A stretch of DNA of 64,000 bases, taken from the NCBI RefSeq assembly GCF_000473265.1, contig NZ_KI421511.1, positions 3,571,560 to 3,635,559 on the forward strand. Direction: 5' to 3'. The position numbers and the translations under genes were made by a program. Positions 26,599 through 35,615 of the stretch are shown piece after piece (position 1 is the first letter of the stretch; the number at the start of each line of letters is the position of its first letter). The notes below the pieces were generated by a model. That model ran no database searches and was not told where the DNA came from. It was given only the letters and a program-made list of their open reading frames with translations. The stretch is from Amycolatopsis thermoflava N1165. GTDB taxonomy: Bacteria > Actinomycetota > Actinomycetes > Mycobacteriales > Pseudonocardiaceae.

Positions 26599-27126
26599 CT
26601 ACAGCACCCCCATCAGCGGGCCGCCGGGCAGCGGAACGCCCAGCAGCACCGTGAAGACGAACCAGGTGACCAGCGAGACGCCGGCCGCGATCAGCGGATC
26701 CCGCACCAGGTGCCTGCTGCCCAGCGCGTAGGCCGCACCCCAGAACATGATCGCCGACGACAGCGGGAACCCGAGCGTGTCGATCAGCGCCGCGTTCGCC
26801 AAGAACGCGCCCGACAGCAGCAGCACCGTGCGCCAGTCCGCGGGGGCGTCCAGGTCGACGTCCTCCCCCGCCTCCGCCTCGCCCCGGCCGCCACGCAGCA
26901 CGTCGCGCGCCAGCAGCAGCGACACGAGCAGCAGCAGCGAGCCGACGAGGATCGGCACCGCCTTCGGGCCGACCGGCCCGCGCTGCGTGAAGTCGGTCGG
27001 GATGCTCAGCGCGTCGACGAGCACCAGCACGCCGACGGCGAACAGGAACACGCAGACACCCAGCTCGGAGTGCGTTCGCCACCAGGACTTCGGCGCGGAG
27101 GCCGTCTTCTCCTCGATCACGCTCAT
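26599..27126 (-). CDS. tctB: Tripartite tricarboxylate transporter, small permease TctB
   Basis: 175 residues with four predicted transmembrane helices and an N-terminal cytoplasmic segment; LGVCVFLFAVGVLVLVDAL is the first helix. TctB is poorly conserved, so length, topology and place between tctC and tctA carry the call. The start overlaps the tctC stop by 4 bp. Confidence 0.9.
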   Translation of the reverse strand: MSVIEEKTASAPKSWWRTHSELGVCVFLFAVGVLVLVDALSIPTDFTQRGPVGPKAVPILVGSLLLLVSLLLARDVLRGGRGEAEAGEDVDLDAPADWRTVLLLSGAFLANAALIDTLGFPLSSAIMFWGAAYALGSRHLVRDPLIAAGVSLVTWFVFTVLLGVPLPGGPLMGVL

Positions 27127-28109
27127 GCGAGCCCCAGCTCCTTCAGCACCGCGGCCACCCGATCGTTCTCCGTCTTGAGGAACGCCGCGAAGTCGTCACC
27201 CGGCTGGAACGCCGGCGTCCACCCGTTGCGCTGCAACGCTTCCCGCCACTGCGACGTGTCCTGCAGTCGCGTGAACAGCCCGATGAGCCGTTCCCGGTCG
27301 CTGTCGGACAGACCCGGCGGCGCGACGATGCCGCGCCAGTTGGTGAACGAGACGTCCACACCGGACTCCTGGAGCGTCGGCGCGTCGATGCCCGGCACCC
27401 GTTGCGGGCTGGTCACCGCCAGCGCCCGCAACGCACCGGAGGCGATCTGGTCGCGGGTCTCGCCGATGCCGGAGACGCCGAACCCGACCTTGCCGCCCAG
27501 CACGGACGCCATCAGCTCGCCACCGCCGTCGAACGGGATGTAGTTGACCCGCGTCGGCGGGATCCCGGCCGCCTGCGCCATCAGCATCGGCGCCAGGTGG
27601 TCCGGCCCGCCGGGCGCCGAGCCGCCGCCGACCGGGACGCTGCCCGGATCGGCGCGCCACGCCTCGACCAGCTGCTGGATCGTCTGGTACGGCGAGTCCT
27701 TGCTGACCACGACGATGTCGGCCTCTTCGGTCAGCTTCGCGATCGCGGTGGTGTCCTGCAGCGACGACGGCGACTTGTTGGTGTAGACCGAGCCGACCAC
27801 GCCCAGCCCCATGGACATGGCGAGCTTGCCGTTGCCGCGCTCGTTCACCAGACGGCCCAGGCCGACGGTGCCGCCCGCGCCGGGCAGGTTGAACACCTCG
27901 ATGTTGCCGTTGAGCCCGGCGTCCTCGACCGCCTTCACGGCCGTGCGGGCGGTGATGTCGTAGCCGCCGCCGGGCGAGTTGGGGACCATCATCCGCAGGC
28001 CCCTGATCTGGGGCCCGGTCTCCTCGCCGCCCGCCGACACCAGCGGGGGGACGAGGAGGAGAGCCACGGCCGCGCCGAGAACGGCGAGCCAGCCCTTGCG
28101 ATTCTTCAT
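27123..28109 (-). CDS. tctC: Tripartite tricarboxylate transporter, substrate-binding protein TctC
   Basis: 328 residues: signal peptide (about 1-28; no lipobox Cys) and the Bug/TctC fold with MMVPNSPGGGYDITAR, FNLPGAGGTVGLGRLV and YIPFDGGGELMASVLGG. Extracellular capture of the carboxylate for TctAB. The ATG at 28109 (MKNRKGWLAV) has GAGGTG upstream. First gene of the transporter operon, divergent from the sensor kinase gene; the gap between them holds a direct repeat. Confidence 0.93.
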   Translation of the reverse strand: MKNRKGWLAVLGAAVALLLVPPLVSAGGEETGPQIRGLRMMVPNSPGGGYDITARTAVKAVEDAGLNGNIEVFNLPGAGGTVGLGRLVNERGNGKLAMSMGLGVVGSVYTNKSPSSLQDTTAIAKLTEEADIVVVSKDSPYQTIQQLVEAWRADPGSVPVGGGSAPGGPDHLAPMLMAQAAGIPPTRVNYIPFDGGGELMASVLGGKVGFGVSGIGETRDQIASGALRALAVTSPQRVPGIDAPTLQESGVDVSFTNWRGIVAPPGLSDSDRERLIGLFTRLQDTSQWREALQRNGWTPAFQPGDDFAAFLKTENDRVAAVLKELGLA

Positions 28110-28193
28110 CAGCGCACCTCGTTGTGGACCTTCGTTGCCCGGCATCGTGCACCGGGGCCGCGCCGCTGTCACCCGTTAGGCACCTATCGGTCG

Positions 28194-28211
28194 TTGTGGT
28201 CATTGTGGTCA
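28194..28211. promoter_or_regulatory. Tandem 9-bp direct repeat in the tctC/kinase divergent region
   Basis: TTGTGGTCA occurs twice head to tail (28194-28202 and 28203-28211), 85 bp upstream of tctC and 38 bp upstream of the kinase start. Tandem half-sites are typical for response regulators, so this is a candidate site for the CitB/DcuR-like regulator next door. Confidence 0.5.
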
Positions 28212-28248
28212 CGGCACGATCCGGCGTCGCGGATGCGATAGTGAGGGC

Positions 28249-29808
28249 GTGGGTGCGCAAGGATCGCTGGCCCGCCAGCTGCTGGGCTGGCAGCTGATCA
28301 TCGTGTTCGCCCTGCTCGCGTGCGTGTTCGGCTACTCCGCCGTGCAGTCCGACCGGACGTTCACCGACACGCAGGGCCGCAAGCTGCTCGCCGTCGCCGA
28401 ACAGGTCGCCGCGACCGCCGGGGTGCGGGCGAGCCTGGCCGACCCGGTCCGGCGCGACGCGCTGCCCGCCTTCGCCGAGTCCGCGCGGACGCTGTCCGGG
28501 GCGGACTCGGTGATCATCGCCGCGCCCGACCGGATCGTGCTCACCTCCCCGGACCCGAACCAGCTGCGTACCGAACTGCCGCTGGGCGCGAGCACCGTGC
28601 TGCAGGGGCGTGCGTGGGTCGGCGAGATCTCCGGGCAGCTGGTCGCGCACGTGCCGGTGATCGGGGACGCCGGGCAGATCGTCGGGATCGTCGCGGCGGG
28701 CACCGAGACGCCCGGCCTGTTCGAGGGCGTGGCGAACTCGCCCAGCGCGGCGCTGACGATGCTGGGGCTCGCGACCGTGGTCGGGGTCGCCGGGTCGCTG
28801 CTGCTCACCTGGCGTGTGAAACGGCAGACGCTGGGCATGGAACCGCGCGAGATCACCGCGCTGGCCGAGCACCGGGAAGCGCTGCTGCACGGCATCAAGG
28901 AGGGTGTGCTCGGCCTGGACTCCCAGCACCGGGTCACGCTCGTCAACGACCAGGCCCGCGACCTGCTGGCGCTGCCGGCGGACTGCGTCGGGCGGCCGGT
29001 CGCGGAACTGGGGCTCAACGAGCGCCTCACCGACGTGCTCACCGGACGCGCGCACGGCGTCGACCAGATCGGCCTGCGGGCGGGGCGGGTGCTGGCGCTC
29101 AACCGGATGCCGATCGCGCGCGGCGCGGTCGTGACGCTGCGGGACCGCACCGAGCTGGCCGCGCTCCGCGAGGAGCTGGAGGCGACATCGCGGGCCACGG
29201 ACACGTTGCGCGCGCAGGCCCACGAGTTCAGCAACCGCCTGCACACCATCGCCGGGTTGATCGAGCTGGGCGAGTACGACGAGGTGCGGCACTACGTCGA
29301 CCTGGTCAGCGAGGCCCAGACGAAGTGGCAGGAGGAGGTCACCGCGCACATCGCCGACTCGGCGGTCGCGGCGCTGCTCATCGCGAAGGCCAGCCTGGCC
29401 GCCGAGCGGGGCGTCGGACTGCGGCTCGCACCCGGGACCGGACTGGACGATGTGGACGACCGGTTGTCGGCGGACCTGGTGACCGTGGTCGGCAACCTCG
29501 TCGACAACGCACTGGACGCGCTGGCCGGGCGGGACGGCGACTGGATCGAGGTCGAGATCCGGCAGGACGCGGACGCGGTTTCGGTGGTGGTGCGGGATTC
29601 CGGGCCGGGGGTGGCGCCGGAGATCGCGACCGAGGTGTTCACGCACGGGTTCACCACGAAGGCGGCCGAGCACGGCGGCAGGCGCGGGCTCGGGCTGGCG
29701 CTGACGCGGCAGACCTGCCTGCGCCGCGGCGGTTCGGTGGCCGTGCACAACGCCGACGGCGCGGTGTTCACCGCCGTCCTGCCGACGCGAGCGGAGGTGC
29801 CCCGGTGA
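28249..29808 (+). CDS. CitA/DcuS-type sensor histidine kinase
   Basis: 519 residues. A transmembrane helix (about 12-34), an extracytoplasmic PAS-like sensor domain (about 35-165), a second helix (about 166-188), a cytoplasmic PAS domain (about 200-300), then the kinase. The phospho-acceptor His lies in AHEFSNRLHTIAGL and the ATP-binding N-box in NLVDNALDAL, with GLGLAL as the G-box. CitA-like kinases sense citrate or C4-dicarboxylates outside the cell. It pairs with the regulator at 29808 (stop/start TGATG overlap) and is divergent from tctCBA, so it probably controls that uptake system. Confidence 0.93.
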   Translation: MGAQGSLARQLLGWQLIIVFALLACVFGYSAVQSDRTFTDTQGRKLLAVAEQVAATAGVRASLADPVRRDALPAFAESARTLSGADSVIIAAPDRIVLTSPDPNQLRTELPLGASTVLQGRAWVGEISGQLVAHVPVIGDAGQIVGIVAAGTETPGLFEGVANSPSAALTMLGLATVVGVAGSLLLTWRVKRQTLGMEPREITALAEHREALLHGIKEGVLGLDSQHRVTLVNDQARDLLALPADCVGRPVAELGLNERLTDVLTGRAHGVDQIGLRAGRVLALNRMPIARGAVVTLRDRTELAALREELEATSRATDTLRAQAHEFSNRLHTIAGLIELGEYDEVRHYVDLVSEAQTKWQEEVTAHIADSAVAALLIAKASLAAERGVGLRLAPGTGLDDVDDRLSADLVTVVGNLVDNALDALAGRDGDWIEVEIRQDADAVSVVVRDSGPGVAPEIATEVFTHGFTTKAAEHGGRRGLGLALTRQTCLRRGGSVAVHNADGAVFTAVLPTRAEVPR

Positions 29809-30482
29809 TGCGGGTCCTGGTGGTGGACGACGACTTCATGGTCGCGAAGGTCCACAGTGGATACGTCTCGCGCGCGCCCGGGTTCACCGTCGCCGGGGTG
29901 GCGCACACCGGGGCCGAGGCGCTGCGCGCGGCGCGGGAGCTGCACCCGGACCTGGTGCTGCTGGACATCTACCTGCCCGATGTGGACGGCCTGTCGGTGC
30001 TGCGGCAGCTGCGGGCCGACCCGGCGACGCAGGACATCGACGTCCTGATCATCACGGCCGCGCGGGACGTGGAGACCGTGCGCGGCGCCCTGCGTGGTGG
30101 CGCGCTGCACTACCTGATCAAGCCGTTCTCGTCGTCGGCGCTGCAGGCGCAGCTGGAGGAGTTCGCCACGCTGCGGCGGAAGCTGCACCGGCTGGCGCAG
30201 CGCAGCACGGCCGGGCAGGAGGACGTGGACGCGGTCTTCGGGGCCCGCACGCCGAAAGCGCTGCCGAAGGGGCTGACCGAGCAGACGGCCGACCTGGTGC
30301 GGCAGGCGTTGCAGGCGCATCCGGACGGCCTGTCGGCGAGCGAGTGCGCCGGGGTGACCGACCTGTCGCGGCCCAGCGCGCGGCGGTACCTGGAGCATTT
30401 CGTGGCCGCCGGGCGGGCGGAGGTGCGGCTGCGCTACGGCGGAACGGGGCGGCCGGAGCGGCAGTACCACTGGCGCGGTTGA
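29808..30482 (+). CDS. CitB/DcuR-type response regulator
   Basis: 224 residues. Receiver domain (1-120) with acidic pocket VVDDD, phospho-acceptor Asp in LVLLDIYLPDVDG and Lys in YLIKPF. The C-terminal part (about 165-224) is a helix-turn-helix, GLSASECAGVTDLSRPSARR, ending in the RPERQYHW motif common in this subfamily. Start ATG 29808 shares a base with the kinase stop. Likely activator of tctCBA through the tandem repeat at 28194-28211. Confidence 0.93.
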   Translation: MRVLVVDDDFMVAKVHSGYVSRAPGFTVAGVAHTGAEALRAARELHPDLVLLDIYLPDVDGLSVLRQLRADPATQDIDVLIITAARDVETVRGALRGGALHYLIKPFSSSALQAQLEEFATLRRKLHRLAQRSTAGQEDVDAVFGARTPKALPKGLTEQTADLVRQALQAHPDGLSASECAGVTDLSRPSARRYLEHFVAAGRAEVRLRYGGTGRPERQYHWRG

Positions 30483-30557
30483 GTTCGTACCTCCACCGCG
30501 ACCGGCCGGGGCGGCGATCCCACTGACGCGACCCACCGCGCGCTAGGGTGTCGCGCG

Positions 30558-31559
30558 GTGAGCACTTCCGAGGCGATTCCCGTGGTCCTGGTCGCCGGTT
30601 ACCTGGGCTCGGGCAAGACGACACTGGTCAACCACCTCCTTACGCACGCCCGCGACCACCGCATCGGCGTGATCGTCAACGACTTCGGCCGCGTCAACGT
30701 GGACGCGCTGGCCGTCGCCGGGCAGGTCGACGCCATGCTGCCGATGGGCAACGGCTGCCTGTGCTGCGCGGTCGACACCGCGGGCCTGGACCGGATGCTG
30801 GAGCGGCTCGCCGAGCCGGAGCTGGGCATCGACGCGATCGTCATCGAAGCCAGTGGCCTCGCCGAGCCGCGCGACCTGGTCCGGATGCTGCTGTCCAGCG
30901 AGAACCCGCGCGTCGCCTACGGCGGGCTCGTCGAGGTGGTGGACGCCGTCGAGTTCGAGGCCAACCGGGTGCGCCACCCCGAGCTGGACGAGCACCTGCG
31001 CTTCGCCGACCTGGTGGTGCTGAACAAGACCGACCGGCGCGACGATCCCGGCCTGGTCGAGCTGGTGCGCAAGGTGAGCGACGGGCGGCCGGTGGTGCGG
31101 TCGGCGTTCGGCGCGATCGACCCCGGGCTGCTGTTCGACGCGCGGGAGCGTAAGCCGGTGGCGCGGCAGTTGTCGTTCGACGACCTGCGGCACTCCGACG
31201 GCGCGGTCCACGAACACCTGCACGACGCCTACCGCAGCGTCGAGTTCTCGTGCGACACGCCGCTCCACCCGCGGCGGCTGCTGGCGTTCCTGACCGAGCG
31301 GCCTGCCGGGCTGTACCGGATGAAGGGGCCGGTGCGCTTCGCTGTGCCCGGCTACGACGACCGGTTCCTGCTGCAGACCGTCGGCCCGTACCTGCGGTTC
31401 CACCGGTCGCCGTGGGGCGCGGAGGCCCCGGCCACGCGCCTGGTGCTGATCGGGACCGGCCTCGACGAGGACGACCTGCTGTCGCGGCTGGCGGCGTGCG
31501 CGGAACCGGCGGAGCTGCCGGAACGGGCGATCCTGCCGCTGCTCAAGTACTGCGAATAG
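30558..31559 (+). CDS. CobW/COG0523 G3E-family metallochaperone GTPase
   Basis: 333 residues. Walker A GYLGSGKTTL at residue 14, the metal-binding GCLCC motif at about 72-76, VLNKTD for guanine recognition, and a C-terminal CobW_C domain (about 230-330). These GTPases deliver zinc, cobalt or iron to client enzymes; the sequence does not tell which metal. No zinc-uptake genes or visible Zur box are nearby. GTG start. Confidence 0.9.
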   Translation: MSTSEAIPVVLVAGYLGSGKTTLVNHLLTHARDHRIGVIVNDFGRVNVDALAVAGQVDAMLPMGNGCLCCAVDTAGLDRMLERLAEPELGIDAIVIEASGLAEPRDLVRMLLSSENPRVAYGGLVEVVDAVEFEANRVRHPELDEHLRFADLVVLNKTDRRDDPGLVELVRKVSDGRPVVRSAFGAIDPGLLFDARERKPVARQLSFDDLRHSDGAVHEHLHDAYRSVEFSCDTPLHPRRLLAFLTERPAGLYRMKGPVRFAVPGYDDRFLLQTVGPYLRFHRSPWGAEAPATRLVLIGTGLDEDDLLSRLAACAEPAELPERAILPLLKYCE

Positions 31560-31624
31560 CAACGCAGGTAACCCCGCACCGCCGGGGCGCGATAGGCGAA
31601 GCAACCCGGCAAGGAGTGGTTCCC

Positions 31625-31831
31625 ATGCGCGCATCCGCCATCCGGTGGTTCTGGCTGCTCGTGGCGCTCGCCTTCGCGGGCACCGCCGCGGCCGAGGTCT
31701 ACCTGGCCGTCACCATGGGCGCGGCCTGGGCGTGGGCGCTGGCCGGGGTGCTCGTGCTCGCCTCCGCGGCCTGCGTCGCGGCGGCCTTCCGTCGGGACCG
31801 CGTCAGCCCACCGAGGGACCCCGGAATCTGA
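31625..31831 (+). CDS. Small two-helix membrane protein, 68 aa
   Basis: 68 residues: two hydrophobic helices (about 8-27 and 32-52, WLLVALAFAGTAAAEVYLAV and AWALAGVLVLASAACVAAAF) and a short basic tail. ATG 31625 has AAGGAG about 9 bases upstream. Lies between the CobW gene and the ANTAR gene. No family recognised. Confidence 0.65.
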   Translation: MRASAIRWFWLLVALAFAGTAAAEVYLAVTMGAAWAWALAGVLVLASAACVAAAFRRDRVSPPRDPGI

Positions 31832-31866
31832 TAGGAGGGGGCTGCCCCTGTCGCCGCCGGGGGGCC

Positions 31867-32598
31867 ATGCATGAGACTGTCCAGGTGACGGACGAACTCA
31901 TCAAGCCGGCCGACCTCGAGCTCGCGGACGCGCTCAGCGCGGTGGTGCGCACGCTCGAACCGGAGCCGGACGTCGAGCAGACGGTCGCGAACATCGTGCA
32001 GGCCGTCGCGGCGACGGTCCCGGGCACCGAGGACGCCGGCATCTCCCTGCTGGAGTCGGGCAGCCTGAAGTCCGTCGCCCCGTCCAGCGAGCGGGTCTCG
32101 CAGCTCGACCAGCTGCAGCACAAGCTGGGCGAGGGCCCCTGCGTTGACGCGGTGTTCACCGACATCGTCTACCGCACGTCCGACATCGCCGCGGACGAGC
32201 GCTGGCCGAAGTTCGGCTACGCCGCCGCCGAGCTGGGGATCAACTCGATGCTCGCGGTGCGCCTGTTCACCGGCAAGACGCTGCTCGGCGCGCTCAACCT
32301 GTACTCGACCCAACCGAGCGCGTTCGACGACTCCGCCGAGCATGTGGCCGGCCTGTTCGCCGCGCACGCGGCCGTCGCGCTGGCCGGGTCGCGCGCGCAG
32401 GCGCAGCTGCGCAACGCGCTGGAGTCGCGCGACGTCATCTCGATGGCCAAGGGCATCCTGATGGAACGCCACCAGGTGACCGACGACCAGGCGTTCGACC
32501 TGCTGGTCCGCGCCTCGCAGAACACGAACCGCAAGCTGCACGAGGTCGCGCGCTGGCTCGTGACCGGCACGAACAACGCGATCAACGAGAACGGCTAG
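31867..32598 (+). CDS. GAF-ANTAR domain RNA-binding antiterminator
   Basis: 243 residues: GAF sensor domain (about 40-175, with GEGPCVDAVFTDIVYR) and C-terminal ANTAR domain (about 180-235, RDVISMAKGILMERHQVTDD). ANTAR proteins bind paired hairpins in nascent RNA and prevent termination. The GAF type resembles the widespread actinobacterial stand-alone regulators. ATG 31867 follows a GGGGGG run. The target RNA is not evident locally. Confidence 0.9.
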   Translation: MHETVQVTDELIKPADLELADALSAVVRTLEPEPDVEQTVANIVQAVAATVPGTEDAGISLLESGSLKSVAPSSERVSQLDQLQHKLGEGPCVDAVFTDIVYRTSDIAADERWPKFGYAAAELGINSMLAVRLFTGKTLLGALNLYSTQPSAFDDSAEHVAGLFAAHAAVALAGSRAQAQLRNALESRDVISMAKGILMERHQVTDDQAFDLLVRASQNTNRKLHEVARWLVTGTNNAINENG

Positions 32599-32617
32599 CC
32601 GATCAGGCCGGCGCGCT

Positions 32618-32803
32618 GGTGGTGCTCCGCGTCCGCGCCCGGCCCATCGCCCCGACGGGGAAAGAGGCACGAGCGCACCCGCTGTCCGCTGGTGGTGCTC
32701 CACGTGCCTGGGCCGACCCGAACCGCGACGGTGCCGGTCGACTGCGCCAGTTGACGGCCCGCCACGTCGCGGAGCGCCCGCCACCCTTGGGTGGTGCTCC
32801 GCG
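32618..32803. repeat. Three spaced copies of a 14-bp motif downstream of the ANTAR gene
   Basis: GGTGGTGCTCCGCG at 32618-32631, GGTGGTGCTCCACG at 32691-32704 and GGTGGTGCTCCGCG at 32790-32803, all in the same orientation. They span the 213-bp gap between convergent genes. Possible RNA elements, an intergenic repeat family, or debris. Confidence 0.6.
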
Positions 32804-32811
32804 CGGCAGCG

Positions 32812-33582
32812 CTACTCGAACGAACCGCCCCGCCCCGCGCCGGCTGCGAAGCGTTGTGCGCCGCGCACCGCGTCGGCGGCCAGCGAGACCATGCCGTGCC
32901 GCCATTCGTTCGCCATCGCGGCCTGCTCGTCCATCCCGTCCTGCTCCAGCAGCGACAGCCGGTCCTCCCGCAGGCACGTCTGCGGGAACCCGGCGATCGC
33001 CGCGGCGAGCTCCTCCGCCGCGGCGCGCTCGGTGCCCGCAGGCACGACCCGGTTCGCCAGGCCCATCCGCAGCGCCTCCTCGGCCGGCACCGGGCGACCG
33101 GTCAGCACCAGGTCCATCGCCTGGCTCACCCCGATCAGCCGGGGCAGCCGCACGGTCCCGCCGTCGATCAGCGGCACCCCCCAGCGCCGGCAGAACACCC
33201 CGAACACCGCGTCCTCGGCGGCGACCCGCAAATCGCACCACAGCGCGAGTTCCAGCCCGCCCGCGACGGCGTGCCCGGCGATCGCCGCGATCACCGGCTT
33301 GCCCAGCCGCAGCCGCGTCGGCCCCATCGGGCCGGGGCCGTCCTCGCCCAGCCGGTTGCCGCGCTCGGTGCCGATCGCCTTGAGGTCGGCGCCCGCGCAG
33401 AACGTGCCGCCCTCGCCCCACAGCACGGCGACCGCGGCGGAGTCGTCGGCGTCGAACGCCTCGAAGGCCTCCAGCAGCGCCTGGGCGGTCGGGCCGTCGA
33501 CGGCGTTGCGCGCGTGCGGGCGGGACAGGATCACGGTGTGGACGGGGCCGCTGCGCTCGACCCGGACGGCAGGTTCGACCAT
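32812..33582 (-). CDS. Crotonase (enoyl-CoA hydratase/isomerase) family protein
   Basis: 256 residues with the crotonase fold. Oxyanion-hole segments are GTFCAGADLKAIG and AGHAVAGGLELALWCDL; a Glu of hydratases is placed near VFGVFCRRWGVPLIDGGTV. This GVPLIDGG type is typical of actinobacterial paralogues with unassigned substrates. Monocistronic between the Fe-S-type regulator and the convergent ANTAR gene. A role in acyl-CoA metabolism is all that can be said. Confidence 0.88.
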   Translation of the reverse strand: MVEPAVRVERSGPVHTVILSRPHARNAVDGPTAQALLEAFEAFDADDSAAVAVLWGEGGTFCAGADLKAIGTERGNRLGEDGPGPMGPTRLRLGKPVIAAIAGHAVAGGLELALWCDLRVAAEDAVFGVFCRRWGVPLIDGGTVRLPRLIGVSQAMDLVLTGRPVPAEEALRMGLANRVVPAGTERAAAEELAAAIAGFPQTCLREDRLSLLEQDGMDEQAAMANEWRHGMVSLAADAVRGAQRFAAGAGRGGSFE

Positions 33583-33666
33583 GCCGCCACGTTGTCACAA
33601 CCCCCCGTGCGTGTCACTCAGCCGAGTGTCACGCGCGCCGACCTGCCGGGCGCCGCTATCGGCTGC

Positions 33667-34359
33667 TCAGGACCTGGCGCGCAGTTCCACGCAGCACTCC
33701 CCCGCGCGCGGTTCCAGGGCCGCCTCCACGCTCGCCGCGTCGAGGCCGTCCAGCAGTCCACCGAGGAAGGACTGGTTGATCCCGCACACCACGGCCGGTT
33801 CGCGCGCGGCCAGCGGGTGGAACGGGCAGTTGCGCAGCCGCACGCACACCGGGGACTCGCGGCTGGGTTCGAAGCCGTGCCGTTCCACGACCTCCGTGGC
33901 GACGGTCAGCGCCCGCTCGGCGCCGAGGCGCCCCGGCCGCGTCCGCTCGCGCTCGGCGGTCCCGACCGCCCGGCCCCGCTCACGGGCGACGCGCAGCGCG
34001 GCGTCGCGGGCGGTCTCGCGTTCGCCTTCGTCCAGCACCGCGCCGAGGAGGATGTCGGCGAGCAGGTCGTGGTGGCGGGGTGGGATGCTGACCCGCACCT
34101 CTTCGCCGGAGGGCTCGTAGACCTTGGGAGTGCGGCCCGCGCCCCGGCGTTCGCCGACGAACTCGTAGCGCGCCCGCAGCAACCCGGCCGCCACGAGCTT
34201 GTCGAGGTGGAACGCGGCGAGCTTGCGCGAGATGCCGGCGGAGGCGGCGGCCTCGTCCCGCGTGACCGGGCGCCGCGCCTGGCGGATGAAGGCGTACATG
34301 CTGCGCCGCAGCTCGTCGTCGAGCGCGGCCAGCGCCCGGATCGGCCCCTCGCTCATCAT
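33667..34359 (-). CDS. ArsR/SufR-like winged-helix regulator with C-terminal cysteine cluster
   Basis: 230 residues. N-terminal winged helix (about 5-75, ARRPVTRDEAAASAGISRKL) and a C-terminal domain with cysteines in PVCVRLRNCPFHPLA, VVCGINQSFLGG and GECCVEL, spaced as in SufR-type iron-sulphur or metal-sensing regulators. Start ATG 34359 or 34356. Divergent from the DUF2231 gene; the gap holds TTGACG at 34401-34406. It could sense redox state and control the neighbour, which is an inference. Confidence 0.8.
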   Translation of the reverse strand: MMSEGPIRALAALDDELRRSMYAFIRQARRPVTRDEAAASAGISRKLAAFHLDKLVAAGLLRARYEFVGERRGAGRTPKVYEPSGEEVRVSIPPRHHDLLADILLGAVLDEGERETARDAALRVARERGRAVGTAERERTRPGRLGAERALTVATEVVERHGFEPSRESPVCVRLRNCPFHPLAAREPAVVCGINQSFLGGLLDGLDAASVEAALEPRAGECCVELRARS

Positions 34360-34462
34360 GTCACGATATCACCCAATCTCACCTGTGCAATTGCCCGCTC
34401 TTGACGTTCACGAGCAATAAGACCAAACTTCATTGGCGAAAACCGAGTAGCCGGAGGTCGTC

Positions 34463-34987
34463 ATGGCAGACGCGAAACGGCCGGCGAGCGCCGCGCTCGC
34501 CGGGCCCTACGGTCACCCGTTCCACCCGATCCTGGTGACGGTGCCGATCGGGGCGTGGGTGAGCAGCCTGGTGTTCGACATCGGGTCCCGGATCGTCGCC
34601 GGGCCGGGGTTCCTGACACTGGGATCGGTCTGGCTCATCGCCATCGGGATCGTCGGCGCACTGCTGGCCGCGGCCACCGGCGCGCTCGACCTGCTGGCGG
34701 TGCCGCGCGGCACCCGGGCCTTCCGGACCGGGCTCACGCACATGGGGCTCAACCTCACGGTCACCGGCGCGTTCGCCGCCGGTTTCTTCTGGCGGCAGGG
34801 CGAGCTCGACGGGCGGGTCGGCATCGGCCCGCTGGTGCTGTCCGCGGTCGCGCTGGCGGCCTTGGCGGTGTCCGGTTACCTCGGCGGCAAGCTCGCCTAC
34901 CGCTTCGGCGTCCGCGTCGCCGCCGAGGAGGTGCAGGCCGAGGGGTACCGCCCGCGGCCCGCCCACCGCACCCGCCCCGCCCACTGA
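34463..34987 (+). CDS. DUF2231 integral membrane protein
   Basis: 174 residues with four transmembrane helices. The N-terminal GHPFHPILVTVPIGAW is the DUF2231 signature, with two histidines at the membrane edge that could hold a metal or haem. RBS GGAGG ahead of ATG 34463. Followed 25 bp later by folE and probably co-transcribed. Function of the family is unknown. Confidence 0.85.
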   Translation: MADAKRPASAALAGPYGHPFHPILVTVPIGAWVSSLVFDIGSRIVAGPGFLTLGSVWLIAIGIVGALLAAATGALDLLAVPRGTRAFRTGLTHMGLNLTVTGAFAAGFFWRQGELDGRVGIGPLVLSAVALAALAVSGYLGGKLAYRFGVRVAAEEVQAEGYRPRPAHRTRPAH

Positions 34988-35012
34988 CCCAACCCGACCG
35001 AAAGGCACGTCC

Positions 35013-35612
35013 GTGCAGTCCGAAACCGCCCTGCGAGTCGTCCACGAGCCCGCCGAGGGAGTCGACCTCGCCGCCGCCGAGCTCCACGCCGCCCAGTTCC
35101 TCGAAGCCCTGGGCGTGTCGCTGGAGTCGGAGAGCCTCCGCGGAACGCCCGGCCGGATGGCCCGCGCCTACGCCGAGCTGTTCTCGCCGCGGCCGTTCGA
35201 CCTGACCACGTTCCCCAACGACGAGGGGTACGACGAGCTGGTGCTGGCGCGGGGGATCCCGGTGCGGTCGGTGTGCGAGCACCACCTGCTGCCGTTCGTC
35301 GGCGTCGCGCACGTCGGCTACCTGCCCGGCGAGCGCATCCTGGGCCTGTCCAAGCTGGCCCGGATCGTCGAGCACTTCGCGCGGCGCCCGCAGGTGCAGG
35401 AACGGCTCACCAAGCAGGTGGCGGACTGGCTCGCCGAGCACGTCCACCCGAAGGGCGTCGGGGTGGTGATCGAGGCCGAGCACACCTGCATGACGCTGCG
35501 CGGCGTGCAGGCCGTGGGTTCGAGCACCGTCACCTCGACACTGCTCGGCACGCTGCGCGAGGACGCCCGGTCCCGGCAGGAGTTCTTCGCGCTGACCGGC
35601 GTCAACCCCTGA
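35013..35612 (+). CDS. folE: GTP cyclohydrolase I
   Basis: 199 residues, full length. Zinc and catalytic residues lie in SVCEHHLLPFVGVAHVGY and EAEHTCMTLRGV; GLSKLARIVE and the STVTSTLLG stretch complete the family set. It makes dihydroneopterin triphosphate for folate or other pterins. GTG start. No other folate gene is near, so this may be a specialised second copy; its neighbour is a B12-dependent MerR regulator, an association known from light-responsive clusters. The two genes converge with 3 bp between their stops. Confidence 0.93.
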   Translation: MQSETALRVVHEPAEGVDLAAAELHAAQFLEALGVSLESESLRGTPGRMARAYAELFSPRPFDLTTFPNDEGYDELVLARGIPVRSVCEHHLLPFVGVAHVGYLPGERILGLSKLARIVEHFARRPQVQERLTKQVADWLAEHVHPKGVGVVIEAEHTCMTLRGVQAVGSSTVTSTLLGTLREDARSRQEFFALTGVNP

Positions 35613-35615
35613 CGC

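Noticed and set aside
33600..33666. GTGTCAC repeats before the crotonase gene
   Set aside because: Two direct copies and a 5-bp dyad, too weak to call an operator.
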